Below, in pieces: positions 1-6,916 of a stretch of DNA of 7,346 bases. The first letter of the stretch is position 1. Each line of letters opens with the position of its first letter. The translations under genes and the position numbers were made by a program. The stretch spans positions 1-7,346 of the forward strand of contig CAMBJF010000115.1 of the NCBI GenBank assembly GCA_945867875.1. The letters are read 5' to 3'. Origin of the DNA: an uncultured Ruminococcus sp. (lineage in GTDB: Bacteria > Bacillota > Clostridia > Oscillospirales > Ruminococcaceae). Below the pieces are notes generated by a model. It saw only the letters and a list, made by a program, of their open reading frames with translations, ran no database searches and had not been told where the DNA came from.

Positions 1-43
1 ACACTGCATATCGTCGGCAGCGTCAGATGTGTATAAGAGACAG
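1..43 (+). other. Synthetic Nextera read-1 adapter with i5 index (not biological)
   Basis: Bases 1-2 fit the end of the Illumina P5 sequence. Bases 3-10 (ACTGCATA) match the i5 index I know as S506/N506. Bases 11-24 (TCGTCGGCAGCGTC) are the Nextera read-1 adapter stem, and 25-43 (AGATGTGTATAAGAGACAG) are the 19-base Tn5 mosaic end. The biological sequence begins at base 44. This is library-construction DNA that was never trimmed and should be masked before annotation or submission. Its mosaic end is the inverted copy of the one at 7303-7321. Confidence 0.98.
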
Positions 44-51
44 GAATAAAA

Positions 52-669
52 ATGAAGGAACTGAGCATTTTTGTTGATGAATCGGGTGATTTCGGTAGGG
101 TAGACAACAGCTCGCCCTATTATCTTGTGACGCTGGTTTTTCACAGTCAGGCTGATGACATTTCCGCACAGCTTGTGAAACTAAACAAGGAACTGAAAGA
201 AAATGACTGCCCCGAGTATATACATACAGGGCCCATAATACGACGTGAGACACCATACCAAAATATGACAATTGACGAGAGAAGAAGCCTGCTTTATAAA
301 ATGAGAATGTTCTTTCTTCATCTTCCGGTCAAGCATACGACCATTAAAATAAACCGCAGGGAAGCAAATGATAAATTTGCCCTTACGGCACAAATTTCAA
401 AAAAGTTAAAAGCATATATCACAGAACAGTTTGGCTTTTTTTCGTCCTTTGATAAGGTCATCGTTTATTATGATAACGGTCAGCAGGAACTTAACATTAT
501 TTTGAAATACAGACTTTTGCAGACTGCGGATTACGTTTGCAGTATTGAACTGCTTTCTGTGAAATATGAAGAAAAGCGTCTCAGTAAAACAGAGCAGGCT
601 TTTTTCTACAAGCCGCAGGAGCTGAAGAAAACCTTTATAAAATCAGTCAGATCAAAAGAGCTGAAATAA
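52..669 (+). CDS. DUF3800 domain protein with probable internal deletion
   Basis: A 205-residue protein. The N-terminus (MKELSIFVDESGDFG) is the characteristic opening of DUF3800 proteins, which have a predicted RNase H-like fold and no firmly established function; they are often met in phage or mobile-element settings. Acidic candidates for a metal site are D9 and E10, D141 in YYDNGQ (139-144), and D160 in LLQTAD (155-160), followed by C163 and E166. The ATG at 52 fits the usual family start. The true ribosome binding site is cut off: the insert begins at 44, and the apparent AGGA at 42-45 is half adapter. From memory of the family, about 20 residues normally lie between the YDNGQ-x-EL-x-x-IL stretch and the YRLFQVAD stretch, but here L151-K152 runs straight into YRLLQTAD. 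The reading frame stays open, so the protein may be a shortened variant, a decayed but in-frame copy, or a read-assembly error. It is visibly more A+T-rich than the other genes (for example 18 G+C in bases 361-420). A hairpin terminator follows it. Confidence 0.85.
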   Translation: MKELSIFVDESGDFGRVDNSSPYYLVTLVFHSQADDISAQLVKLNKELKENDCPEYIHTGPIIRRETPYQNMTIDERRSLLYKMRMFFLHLPVKHTTIKINRREANDKFALTAQISKKLKAYITEQFGFFSSFDKVIVYYDNGQQELNIILKYRLLQTADYVCSIELLSVKYEEKRLSKTEQAFFYKPQELKKTFIKSVRSKELK

Positions 670-689
670 AACTGTTTAGGAAAGAGCAT

Positions 690-735
690 AAAAAAATCTC
701 GGGGTATGATCTTTCGTCATACCCCGATCATTTTT
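690..735. terminator. Bidirectional rho-independent terminator
   Basis: A perfect 11-bp stem is formed by TCGGGGTATGA (699-709) and TCATACCCCGA (717-727), with a 7-base loop at 710-716. On the plus strand it is followed by TCA and five T (731-735), ending the DUF3800 transcript. On the minus strand the seven A at 690-696 become seven U, giving an even better terminator for transcription arriving from the right. It sits directly ahead of the LRR gene's ribosome binding site, so it might also act as an attenuator for that gene. Folding energy was not calculated. Confidence 0.9.
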
Positions 736-756
736 GAAAGGAATTGTTTTGATTTG
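736..756 (+). promoter_or_regulatory. Ribosome binding site fixing the TTG start of the LRR gene
   Basis: GAAAGGAA (736-743) lies 10 bases before a TTG at 754. The in-frame ATG at 706 lies inside the terminator hairpin and has no ribosome binding site, and translation from it would put about 16 polar residues in front of an evident signal sequence. TTG at 754 is therefore the better start, giving a protein that begins MKKRAVEAVVILAAV. Confidence 0.8.
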
Positions 757-1368
757 AAAAAAAGAGCCGTTGAAGCTGTAGTGATACTTGCGGCGGTGAT
801 AGCCTTGTTTATGGGCATAAACCTCATAACAGGAAGTGTTGCCGACAGCACACGAAAAATCGACGGGGAGTATTACAACATCTCCGAGCGTGAAATGTCC
901 CTCAGCCTTATGACCACGGACGGCACGGAACAGCTCACCGATTTTACACGCCTTGAAAAGCTTACCGTCACGCCATACAAATATGCGGCGGCAGGAGCTC
1001 TGAAAATGGGTGATGAAGCCTATGACGCATCGGTAAAAGAGCGTGCCGAAGATGTATATTCCGACTGTACCGACCTTTCCGACCTGTCATTTCTTGAACC
1101 CCTTACGGGACTGAAATATCTGAACATTTCGGAATGCAAGGTAACTGATCTGTCATTTATAAAAAATATGAACAGTCTTGAAGAGCTTGACATTACAGGT
1201 ACGGACATCACCGACCTTTCACTTCTCCTTGACCTGCCCTCACTGCAAAAGCTGTCCGCAGACAAGGCTATGGCGGGAGATGTGACCGATAAGCTTTCGG
1301 AAAATGGCGTTGCGGTCATATTCCCCGACGAAGAAGCCGAGACGGAAACGGCTGAAAGCGCAGAGTAA
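754..1368 (+). CDS. Small exported or membrane-anchored leucine-rich-repeat protein
   Basis: A 204-residue protein when started at TTG 754. Residues 2-4 are basic (KKR) and about 7-27 form one hydrophobic segment, a signal peptide or N-terminal anchor. SVA-D at 28-31 would suit signal peptidase I, and no lipobox cysteine is present. After a less ordered region containing one degenerate repeat (about 59-72), two exact 22-residue internalin-type leucine-rich repeats follow (111-132 and 133-154) with a partial third (155-167). The acidic C-terminus (PDEEAETETAESAE) carries no LPXTG motif. LRR units of this type form curved binding surfaces for protein partners; the ligand cannot be read from sequence. 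The location is inferred to be outside the membrane. The gene lies right after a terminator with no clear promoter of its own, so its expression may depend on read-through or on a promoter near the end of the DUF3800 gene. Its stop codon abuts the stop of the convergent ATPase gene. Confidence 0.75.
   Translation: MKKRAVEAVVILAAVIALFMGINLITGSVADSTRKIDGEYYNISEREMSLSLMTTDGTEQLTDFTRLEKLTVTPYKYAAAGALKMGDEAYDASVKERAEDVYSDCTDLSDLSFLEPLTGLKYLNISECKVTDLSFIKNMNSLEELDITGTDITDLSLLLDLPSLQKLSADKAMAGDVTDKLSENGVAVIFPDEEAETETAESAE
1084..1254 (+). repeat. Tandem leucine-rich-repeat coding units (66-base period)
   Basis: Two full 22-codon units (1084-1149 and 1150-1215) and a 13-codon partial third (1216-1254). 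The protein pattern is L-S-x-hydrophobic, then x-L-x-x-L-x-I-x-x, then a D-ending turn. Conservation is at the protein level; the DNA copies have diverged, so this is not a recent tandem duplication. Confidence 0.75.
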
Positions 1369-4026
1369 TTATTTTCCGCTAAAACAGTTAAGAAGCGGTG
1401 CCGCAAAGGCAAGACCTGCCGCAATGAGGAGCTGTTCTCCAGTGAGGGGAATGGTGGAAAATACCACCTGCAAAAACGGCAGATATATTGCCGCCGCCAG
1501 CACTGCCACGGAGAAAAGCACTGCAAGGATAAGCTTTACATTATTGAAATATGGCACTGTGAAAATATTTCCCGTTTCGGATTTGCACTCGAAAACGTGG
1601 AAAAGCTGGGACATTACAAGTGTTGCAAGTGCGCCTGTTCTTGCCGCTTCAAGGCTGCCGCCCATACGCATAAGTATGGTGAAGCTTGCAAGGGTGCATA
1701 TGCCGATAAGAATGCCCCTGAAAACTATCCTGAACATCAGCCCCCCTGAAAAAAAGCTCTCGTTCTTTTTTCTTGGGGGCATTTTCATATTCTCCTCACC
1801 GCAGGGCTCAACGCCGAGGGCGATTGCGGGAAGTCCGTCCGTTACGAGATTTACGAGAAGTATCTGTGCGGGGAGGAGCACCATAGGCATTCCCATAACT
1901 ATTCCGAGGAACATCGTGAGAACCTCGCCGATGTTGCAGGAGAGGAGGTAGCGGACGAATTTGCGGATATTTGCGTAGATTCCGCGCCCCTGCTCAACGG
2001 CACTTACAAGGGTGGCAAAATTATCGTCAAGGAGCACCATGTCCGCCGCTTCACGGGTCACGTCCGTTCCCGTAATGCCCATTGCAACGCCGATGTCCGC
2101 TTCTTTTATGGCTGGAGCGTCATTCACGCCGTCACCCGTCATCGTCACGATATGTCCAAGTTTTTTGTAGGCCCTGACTATCCTCAGCTTATCCGCAGGG
2201 GATACACGGGCGAAAACGCAGGCGGTCTCGGCGGCTCTTTCAAGCTCCTTGTCACTCATTTTGCCAAGCTCTTCCCCTGTTATGACTTTGCCCTCGCCTG
2301 TTAAAATACCGGCCTGTGCGGCAACGGCGGCAGCGGTGTTTTTGTGGTCGCCTGTTATCATTACCGTTCGTATCCTTGCGCTTTTGCAGAGACGGACGGC
2401 TTTTTTTGCCTCCTCTCTTGGCGGGTCGGTCATTCCCATAAGCCCGATGAAGGTGAGCCTTGTGTCGGGAGCGGACTTCGGTGCATTGGGGCAGTAGGCA
2501 AAGGCAAGAACTCTCAGAGCTTCCGAGGACATCTCATCGCATTTTGCCTCTATCTCACGGCGCTTTGCAAAGGTAAGCTCCATAGTGCCCTTTTCAGTGA
2601 GGATATGAGTGCACCGTTCAAGGATAACGTCCGCCGCACCCTTGCAGTAAGCGATATTTCCGCTTCCCGACGGCTCTTTCACAATAACGGTCATACGCCT
2701 TGTGTCGCTGTCAAAGGGCAGCTCGTCTATGCGCCTGTAAGCAATTCTCTCGGTATTATGGTTCATTCCCCCCTTTGCCGCCGCAATGAGGAGAGCGGCT
2801 TCGGTAGGGTCTCCCGCAGCGGTGCGCTCATCGCCGCCGCCCTCGGAAATATCGGCGTTGGAGCACAGCACTCCACAGCGAAGAAGCTCCTTTAATACCG
2901 CCGATGTCTTTATATTTTCATTTTGGCCCTCACAGCTTATCTGCCCCGAAACTCTGTAGCCCTGCCCAGTAAATTCGTGATATTTGCCATCGGTGTATGC
3001 CTTTCTCACGGTCATCTTGTTTTCTGTGATAGTGCCCGTTTTGTCGGTGCATATGACCGATGTGCAGCCGAGAGTTTCCACGGAATGGAGCTTATGCACA
3101 AGAGCGTTCTGCCCCAGCATTCGGCTCACAGCCAGCGCAAGGGCAATGGTGACGGTGGCGGGAAGTCCCTCGGGAATTGCGGCAATGGCGATGGTTATGC
3201 CTGTCATAAGCATATCAAAAACAGGCTCGCCCCGCAGAATGCCTGCACCCGCAACGATAACGCAGACGATAAGGCATATTACGGCGACAACTCTTCCAAG
3301 CTCCCCAAGACGCTTCTGGAGGGGCGTTTCCTCGTCCTCAATATCCGTGAGCATACCCGAAATTTTGCCCATCTGAGTGCTTTTTCCCGTGGCAATGACC
3401 CTTGCGGCGGCTGTGCCCTTGGTGATAATGCTGCCGCTGTAGATGATATTTGTCTTGCCCATTGAATTGTCCGTGTCATTTTTATTTACCACAGCCTTTG
3501 AAACGGGCACGCTTTCCCCCGTGAGCACGCTTTCGTCCGCCATAAGCCCCTTTGCGCTGAGGATAACGCAGTCAGCTGCCGCCTTGTCACCCGCTTCAAG
3601 GGATATGACATCTTCGGGGACAAGCTCTGATGCAGGGAGCACTGTGAGATGCCCGTCCCTGTACACCTTTGCCGCAGGAGCAGCCATATTTTTCAGAGCA
3701 AGCAGTGTCTTTTCTGTGCGGTACTCCTGAACAAAGCCCAGAACGGCGTTGAGCACAACTATGGTGATAATGGTCACAGCATCGTAATACTCCCCGATGA
3801 AAGCAGAAATGGCGGCGGCGACTATGAGTATCATCACCATAACGTCCCGAAACTGCCCCATAAAAATTTTCAGCGGCTTTGCTTTTTTCTCCGCAGAGGT
3901 GGTGTTTGCGCCGTATTTCTGCATAAGCTCCGCCGCCTGCGGGGAGGTCAGCCCTATTTTCGGCGGTTCCGCTTTCGGCACGGCGGAGCTTTCGCTGTAA
4001 TCTTTTTCAAGAATGCTCTGAGACAT
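1369..4026 (-). CDS. P-type Ca2+-transporting ATPase, type IIA (SERCA/PMR1-like)
   Basis: A complete 885-residue ion pump of the cytoplasmic membrane, expected to use ATP to export Ca2+. In order: cation-ATPase N-terminal domain (about 24-50), M1-M2 (about 62-99), actuator domain with TGES (169-172), M3-M4 (about 245-296) with PEGL (285-288), phosphorylation site CTDKTGT with D328, nucleotide-binding domain with DPTEA (406-410) and KGA (462-464), then DPPR (534-537), TGD (558-560), TGDGVNDAP (630-638), and M5-M10 (about 690-880). SERCA Ca2+-binding residues are conserved in M4 (E286), M5 (N698, E701) and M6 (N726, T729, D730). At the position of SERCA E908 in M8 there is glutamine (Q807), so site I is altered. 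The length is normal for bacterial members such as YloB and LMCA1. The ATG start has AAAGGAG (4035-4041) 8 bases upstream. The gene is monocistronic in this window and divergent from alaS. Mn2+ transport, as in PMR1-type pumps, is a possible alternative or additional activity. Confidence 0.95.
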   Translation of the reverse strand: MSQSILEKDYSESSAVPKAEPPKIGLTSPQAAELMQKYGANTTSAEKKAKPLKIFMGQFRDVMVMILIVAAAISAFIGEYYDAVTIITIVVLNAVLGFVQEYRTEKTLLALKNMAAPAAKVYRDGHLTVLPASELVPEDVISLEAGDKAAADCVILSAKGLMADESVLTGESVPVSKAVVNKNDTDNSMGKTNIIYSGSIITKGTAAARVIATGKSTQMGKISGMLTDIEDEETPLQKRLGELGRVVAVICLIVCVIVAGAGILRGEPVFDMLMTGITIAIAAIPEGLPATVTIALALAVSRMLGQNALVHKLHSVETLGCTSVICTDKTGTITENKMTVRKAYTDGKYHEFTGQGYRVSGQISCEGQNENIKTSAVLKELLRCGVLCSNADISEGGGDERTAAGDPTEAALLIAAAKGGMNHNTERIAYRRIDELPFDSDTRRMTVIVKEPSGSGNIAYCKGAADVILERCTHILTEKGTMELTFAKRREIEAKCDEMSSEALRVLAFAYCPNAPKSAPDTRLTFIGLMGMTDPPREEAKKAVRLCKSARIRTVMITGDHKNTAAAVAAQAGILTGEGKVITGEELGKMSDKELERAAETACVFARVSPADKLRIVRAYKKLGHIVTMTGDGVNDAPAIKEADIGVAMGITGTDVTREAADMVLLDDNFATLVSAVEQGRGIYANIRKFVRYLLSCNIGEVLTMFLGIVMGMPMVLLPAQILLVNLVTDGLPAIALGVEPCGEENMKMPPRKKNESFFSGGLMFRIVFRGILIGICTLASFTILMRMGGSLEAARTGALATLVMSQLFHVFECKSETGNIFTVPYFNNVKLILAVLFSVAVLAAAIYLPFLQVVFSTIPLTGEQLLIAAGLAFAAPLLNCFSGK

Positions 4027-4034
4027 AGCTCTCT

Positions 4035-4076
4035 CTCCTTTGCTTTTTTAATGCTTATTATGCTTGTCTGATTATA
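4035..4076 (-). promoter_or_regulatory. Probable promoter -10 and ribosome binding site of the Ca2+-ATPase gene
   Basis: Read on the minus strand, a perfect TATAAT lies at 4076-4071. The region 17-18 bases upstream of it has no good TTGACA match. Transcription starting near 4064 would give a leader of about 38 bases carrying AAAGGAG (4041-4035). The ribosome binding site is firm; the promoter is plausible but rests on the -10 alone. Confidence 0.4.
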
Positions 4077-4172
4077 TTCATAAAATAAGCCGAATATGCC
4101 CCGTGAAATTCATATGCGTCGGGCAAACTGCAAAAAAATTCGTCGAAAATGCAGATAGCTCTCATTATCTTA

Positions 4173-4201
4173 TTGACATCAGCCGCATAATTTGGTATAA
4201 T
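4173..4201 (+). promoter_or_regulatory. Consensus sigma-A promoter of alaS-hinT
   Basis: TTGACA (4173-4178) and TATAAT (4196-4201) are both perfect matches to consensus, separated by the ideal 17 bases (4179-4195). Transcription should start about 4208, giving a leader of roughly 58 bases before the alaS ATG. Such a strong promoter suits a highly expressed synthetase gene, and may itself call for a downstream brake such as the hairpin at 4220-4243. Confidence 0.92.
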
Positions 4202-4211
4202 ATCAAATGTA

Positions 4212-4246
4212 TGTAAATAAAATCGGGAGAAGTGTCCCGATTTACA
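4212..4246 (+). promoter_or_regulatory. Palindrome/hairpin in the alaS leader, possible autoregulatory site
   Basis: AAATCGGGA (4220-4228) pairs perfectly with TCCCGATTT (4235-4243) around a 6-base loop. An alternative longer form keeps the inner CGGGA/TCCCG pairing and adds TGTAAAT (4212-4218) with ATTTACA (4240-4246), leaving AAAAT bulged. The element lies about 4-38 bases after the predicted transcription start. It is not followed by a T-run, so it is not a plus-strand terminator. The leader is too short for a T-box, the usual control of Firmicutes synthetase genes. In E. coli, AlaRS represses its own gene by binding a palindrome around the start site; a similar role here is inference. Confidence 0.5.
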
Positions 4247-4265
4247 GAATGGAGTCTTAAAAGAA

Positions 4266-6902
4266 ATGAAATGGACAGGCCTTAACGAGCTCCGTGAGAA
4301 GTATTTATCCTTCTTTGAGAGCAAAAATCATACAAGAATGGCGAGCGCAAACCTTATCCCCAACGGCGATAACAGCCTGCTGCTCATAAACAGCGGTATG
4401 GCGCCCCTTAAAAAATACTTCCTCGGCACAGAGACCCCTCCCAATGTGAGAGTGACTACCTGCCAGAAGTGTATCCGTACACCCGATATCGAGCGTGTGG
4501 GCAAGACTGCCCGCCACGGCACATATTTTGAGATGTTGGGCAACTTCTCTTTCGGCGATTATTTCAAGAAGGAAGCCATTGCATGGGCGTGGGAATTCCT
4601 CACAGGCGTTCTTGAGATCCCCGCAGACAGACTGTGGATAACCATTTTCGAGAGCGATGACGAGGCTGAGCAGATATGGATGAACGACATCGGCATTCCC
4701 AAGGAGAGAATTATCCGTCTCGGCAAGGCTGACAATTTCTGGGAGCACGGCAGCGGTCCCTGCGGTCCCTGCTCTGAAATACATTTTGACCGTGGAGAGG
4801 CTTACGGTCCTTTCGAGAGCTTTGAGCAGGCAAGCGACTGCGACAGAGTTATCGAGATATGGAACCTTGTATTCTCCCAGTTCGACAGCGACGGAAACGG
4901 TCACTATGCCGAAATGGCTCACAAGAATATCGACACAGGTATGGGTCTGGAGCGTCTTGCCTGCGCTATGCAGGGCGTTGACAACCTCTTCGAGGTAGAT
5001 ACCGTTCAGAACATAATGAAGCACATCAGCCGCATTGCAGGCGTAAGCTACAAGGAGAACGAGAAATCCGACATCTCCCTCCGTGTTATCACCGACCACA
5101 TCAGAAGCACTACATTTATGGTAGGCGACGGCGTTACCGCTTCCAACACAGGCAGAGGCTATGTCCTCCGCAGACTTCTCAGACGTGCTGCCCGTCACGG
5201 CAGACTTCTGGGCATCAACGAGCCTTTCCTTTACAAGGTAGTTGACACTGTTATCGACGAAAACAAGTGCGCATATCCCGAGCTTGACGAAAAGCGTGAA
5301 TATATCAAGAAGCTTATCCTGAACGAAGAGGAGAGCTTTGCAAAGACCGTTGACGCAGGTATGGAGATACTCAACAAGATGCTTTCCGGCATTGAAAAGG
5401 GCGGTATGCTCTCAGGCGAGGACACCTTCAAGCTTTCGGATACCTACGGCTTCCCTGTTGACCTTACAATGGAAATTGCCGCTGAAAAGGGCATTTCCGT
5501 TGATGAAGAGGGCTTCAGAAAGTGCGTTGCTGATGCAAGAGCAATTGCCCGTGCCGATCACGACGCAAAGAGCGGTTCCTCCTGGGACGAGGACGCTATG
5601 AGCAATCTTGACCTCCCCAAGACCGAGTTTACAGGCTATGATTATTCTCAGCTTGAAATAAACTCAAAGGTACTGGCTATCTTCAAGGACGGCGCAGAGA
5701 TAACCGAGCTTTCCGAGGGCGACGATGCAGTTGTTATCCTCGACAGAACTCCTTTCTACGCAGAGAGCGGCGGACAGGTAGGCGACAGAGGTGTTATCAC
5801 CATCGGTGAGAGCCGCTTTGCCGTTACCGACACCAAAAAGACCGCAAAGGGACAGTATCTACATTTCGGTACAATGGAAATGGGCGGTCTCGGCAAGGAT
5901 GACAGCGTTACAGCCTCCGTTGACACCGAGAGACGATATGCAATTATGAGAAACCACACTGCTGCACATCTTCTCCAGGCAGCTCTGAGAAAGGTCCTCG
6001 GCGACCACGTTCATCAGGCAGGTTCTTATGTTGATGACGAGAGATGCCGTTTCGACTTCTCCCACTTTGAGGCAGTTACCCACGAACAGCTTTCAGAGAT
6101 CGAAGCTCTTGTAAACAAGGCTATATTTGACGCTATCCCCGTTACAATGACCGCTATGCCCATTGAAGAGGCAAAGAAGCTGGGTGCAATGGCACTTTTC
6201 GGAGAAAAGTACGGCGATATCGTACGTGTTGTTGAAGCAAAGGGCGTTTCCGTTGAATTCTGCGGCGGTACTCATATCGACAATACAGCCCGTCTCGGAC
6301 TTTTCAAAATAATAGGCGAAAACTCCGTTGCATCGGGTATCAGACGTATCGAAGCCGTTACAGGAAACGGCGTTCTTAAGATGCTCAGCGAGGTTGAGAA
6401 CAGAGTAAGAGAAGCTGCTCATCTCCTTAAGGTCGGCGATATGTCTCAGCTTTCCGAAAAAATCGTTTCCGTTCTTGAAACAAACAAGGACCTTGAAAAG
6501 CTCAATGAAGCATTCAAGAAGCGTATAGCCGAGGGCGTATTTGAGGATATCATCAAGAACTGCCGTGAGGTGAACGGTGTCAGGGTAATGGCAAGTATGC
6601 TTTCAAATGTTGGCTCTGATATGTATGATAAGTTTGCCGACAGAGTAAAGGATATCAGCGAACCCTTTATTCTCCTTATTGCGGGAACTGCCGATGAAAA
6701 GCCCAAGTTCCTCTGTGCCTGCTCCAAGGCTGCCGTTGAAAAGGGTGCTCACGCAGGCAGGATCGTCAAGGCAGCTGCTGAGATAACAGGCGGCAAGGGC
6801 GGCGGACGTCCCGACTCCGCAATGGCAGGCATCGGCGATAAGAACAAGATCGACGAAGCTATCAATGCATTTGACGGCATCGTTGCAGACTTCATTAAGT
6901 AA
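4266..6902 (+). CDS. alaS: Alanyl-tRNA synthetase, full length
   Basis: An 878-residue cytoplasmic class II synthetase that charges tRNA(Ala) with alanine for translation. The aminoacylation domain (about 1-240) shows the motif 2 region, including RVTTCQKCIRTPD (62-74) and GTYFEMLGNFSFGDYF (85-100), the GPCGPCSE stretch (164-171) and motif 3 GMGLERLA (225-232). A tRNA-recognition helical domain follows (about 240-455). The editing domain, which clears mischarged Ser- and Gly-tRNA(Ala), carries the zinc-ligand set H564, H568, C666 and H670 (CGGTH at 666-670). The C-terminal C-Ala domain has GGKGGGRPD (842-850); the usual AQAGG after it reads AMAGIG here, a mild variation. Length is typical (about 875-880). 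The ATG has GGAG (4251-4254) 11 bases upstream. It is driven by a consensus promoter and followed after 14 bases by hinT, with no terminator between them. Confidence 0.98.
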   Translation: MKWTGLNELREKYLSFFESKNHTRMASANLIPNGDNSLLLINSGMAPLKKYFLGTETPPNVRVTTCQKCIRTPDIERVGKTARHGTYFEMLGNFSFGDYFKKEAIAWAWEFLTGVLEIPADRLWITIFESDDEAEQIWMNDIGIPKERIIRLGKADNFWEHGSGPCGPCSEIHFDRGEAYGPFESFEQASDCDRVIEIWNLVFSQFDSDGNGHYAEMAHKNIDTGMGLERLACAMQGVDNLFEVDTVQNIMKHISRIAGVSYKENEKSDISLRVITDHIRSTTFMVGDGVTASNTGRGYVLRRLLRRAARHGRLLGINEPFLYKVVDTVIDENKCAYPELDEKREYIKKLILNEEESFAKTVDAGMEILNKMLSGIEKGGMLSGEDTFKLSDTYGFPVDLTMEIAAEKGISVDEEGFRKCVADARAIARADHDAKSGSSWDEDAMSNLDLPKTEFTGYDYSQLEINSKVLAIFKDGAEITELSEGDDAVVILDRTPFYAESGGQVGDRGVITIGESRFAVTDTKKTAKGQYLHFGTMEMGGLGKDDSVTASVDTERRYAIMRNHTAAHLLQAALRKVLGDHVHQAGSYVDDERCRFDFSHFEAVTHEQLSEIEALVNKAIFDAIPVTMTAMPIEEAKKLGAMALFGEKYGDIVRVVEAKGVSVEFCGGTHIDNTARLGLFKIIGENSVASGIRRIEAVTGNGVLKMLSEVENRVREAAHLLKVGDMSQLSEKIVSVLETNKDLEKLNEAFKKRIAEGVFEDIIKNCREVNGVRVMASMLSNVGSDMYDKFADRVKDISEPFILLIAGTADEKPKFLCACSKAAVEKGAHAGRIVKAAAEITGGKGGGRPDSAMAGIGDKNKIDEAINAFDGIVADFIK

Positions 6903-6916
6903 GTGAGGCATTAAAA

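Noticed and set aside
706..753. ATG at 706 as the start of the LRR protein
   Set aside because: It lies inside the terminator stem, lacks a ribosome binding site and would put a polar tail ahead of the signal segment; TTG 754 fits better.
1304..4071. Several 80-215-codon plus-strand open frames opposite the ATPase gene
   Set aside because: They mirror a certain gene with all catalytic motifs intact, and their translations are low-complexity Ser/Arg/Ala/Pro-rich without family features.
4053..4090. 7-base inverted repeat GCTTATT/AATAAGC around the ATPase -10, as an operator
   Set aside because: Seven-base arms with 24 bases between them are expected about once by chance in an A+T-rich stretch of this size.
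4220..4243. Minus-strand terminator at the alaS leader hairpin (T-rich side on the minus strand)
   Set aside because: alaS and hinT, the only genes to its right, are on the plus strand, so no known minus-strand transcript arrives from that side in this window.
4208..4265. T-box riboswitch in the alaS leader
   Set aside because: The leader is only about 58 bases, with no specifier stem, no T-box consensus sequence and no terminator hairpin with a U-run.
4305..5198. 297-codon open frame on the minus strand inside alaS
   Set aside because: It is a shadow of the strongly biased codon use of alaS. It has no ribosome binding site, no recognisable domain and lies fully inside a certain gene.
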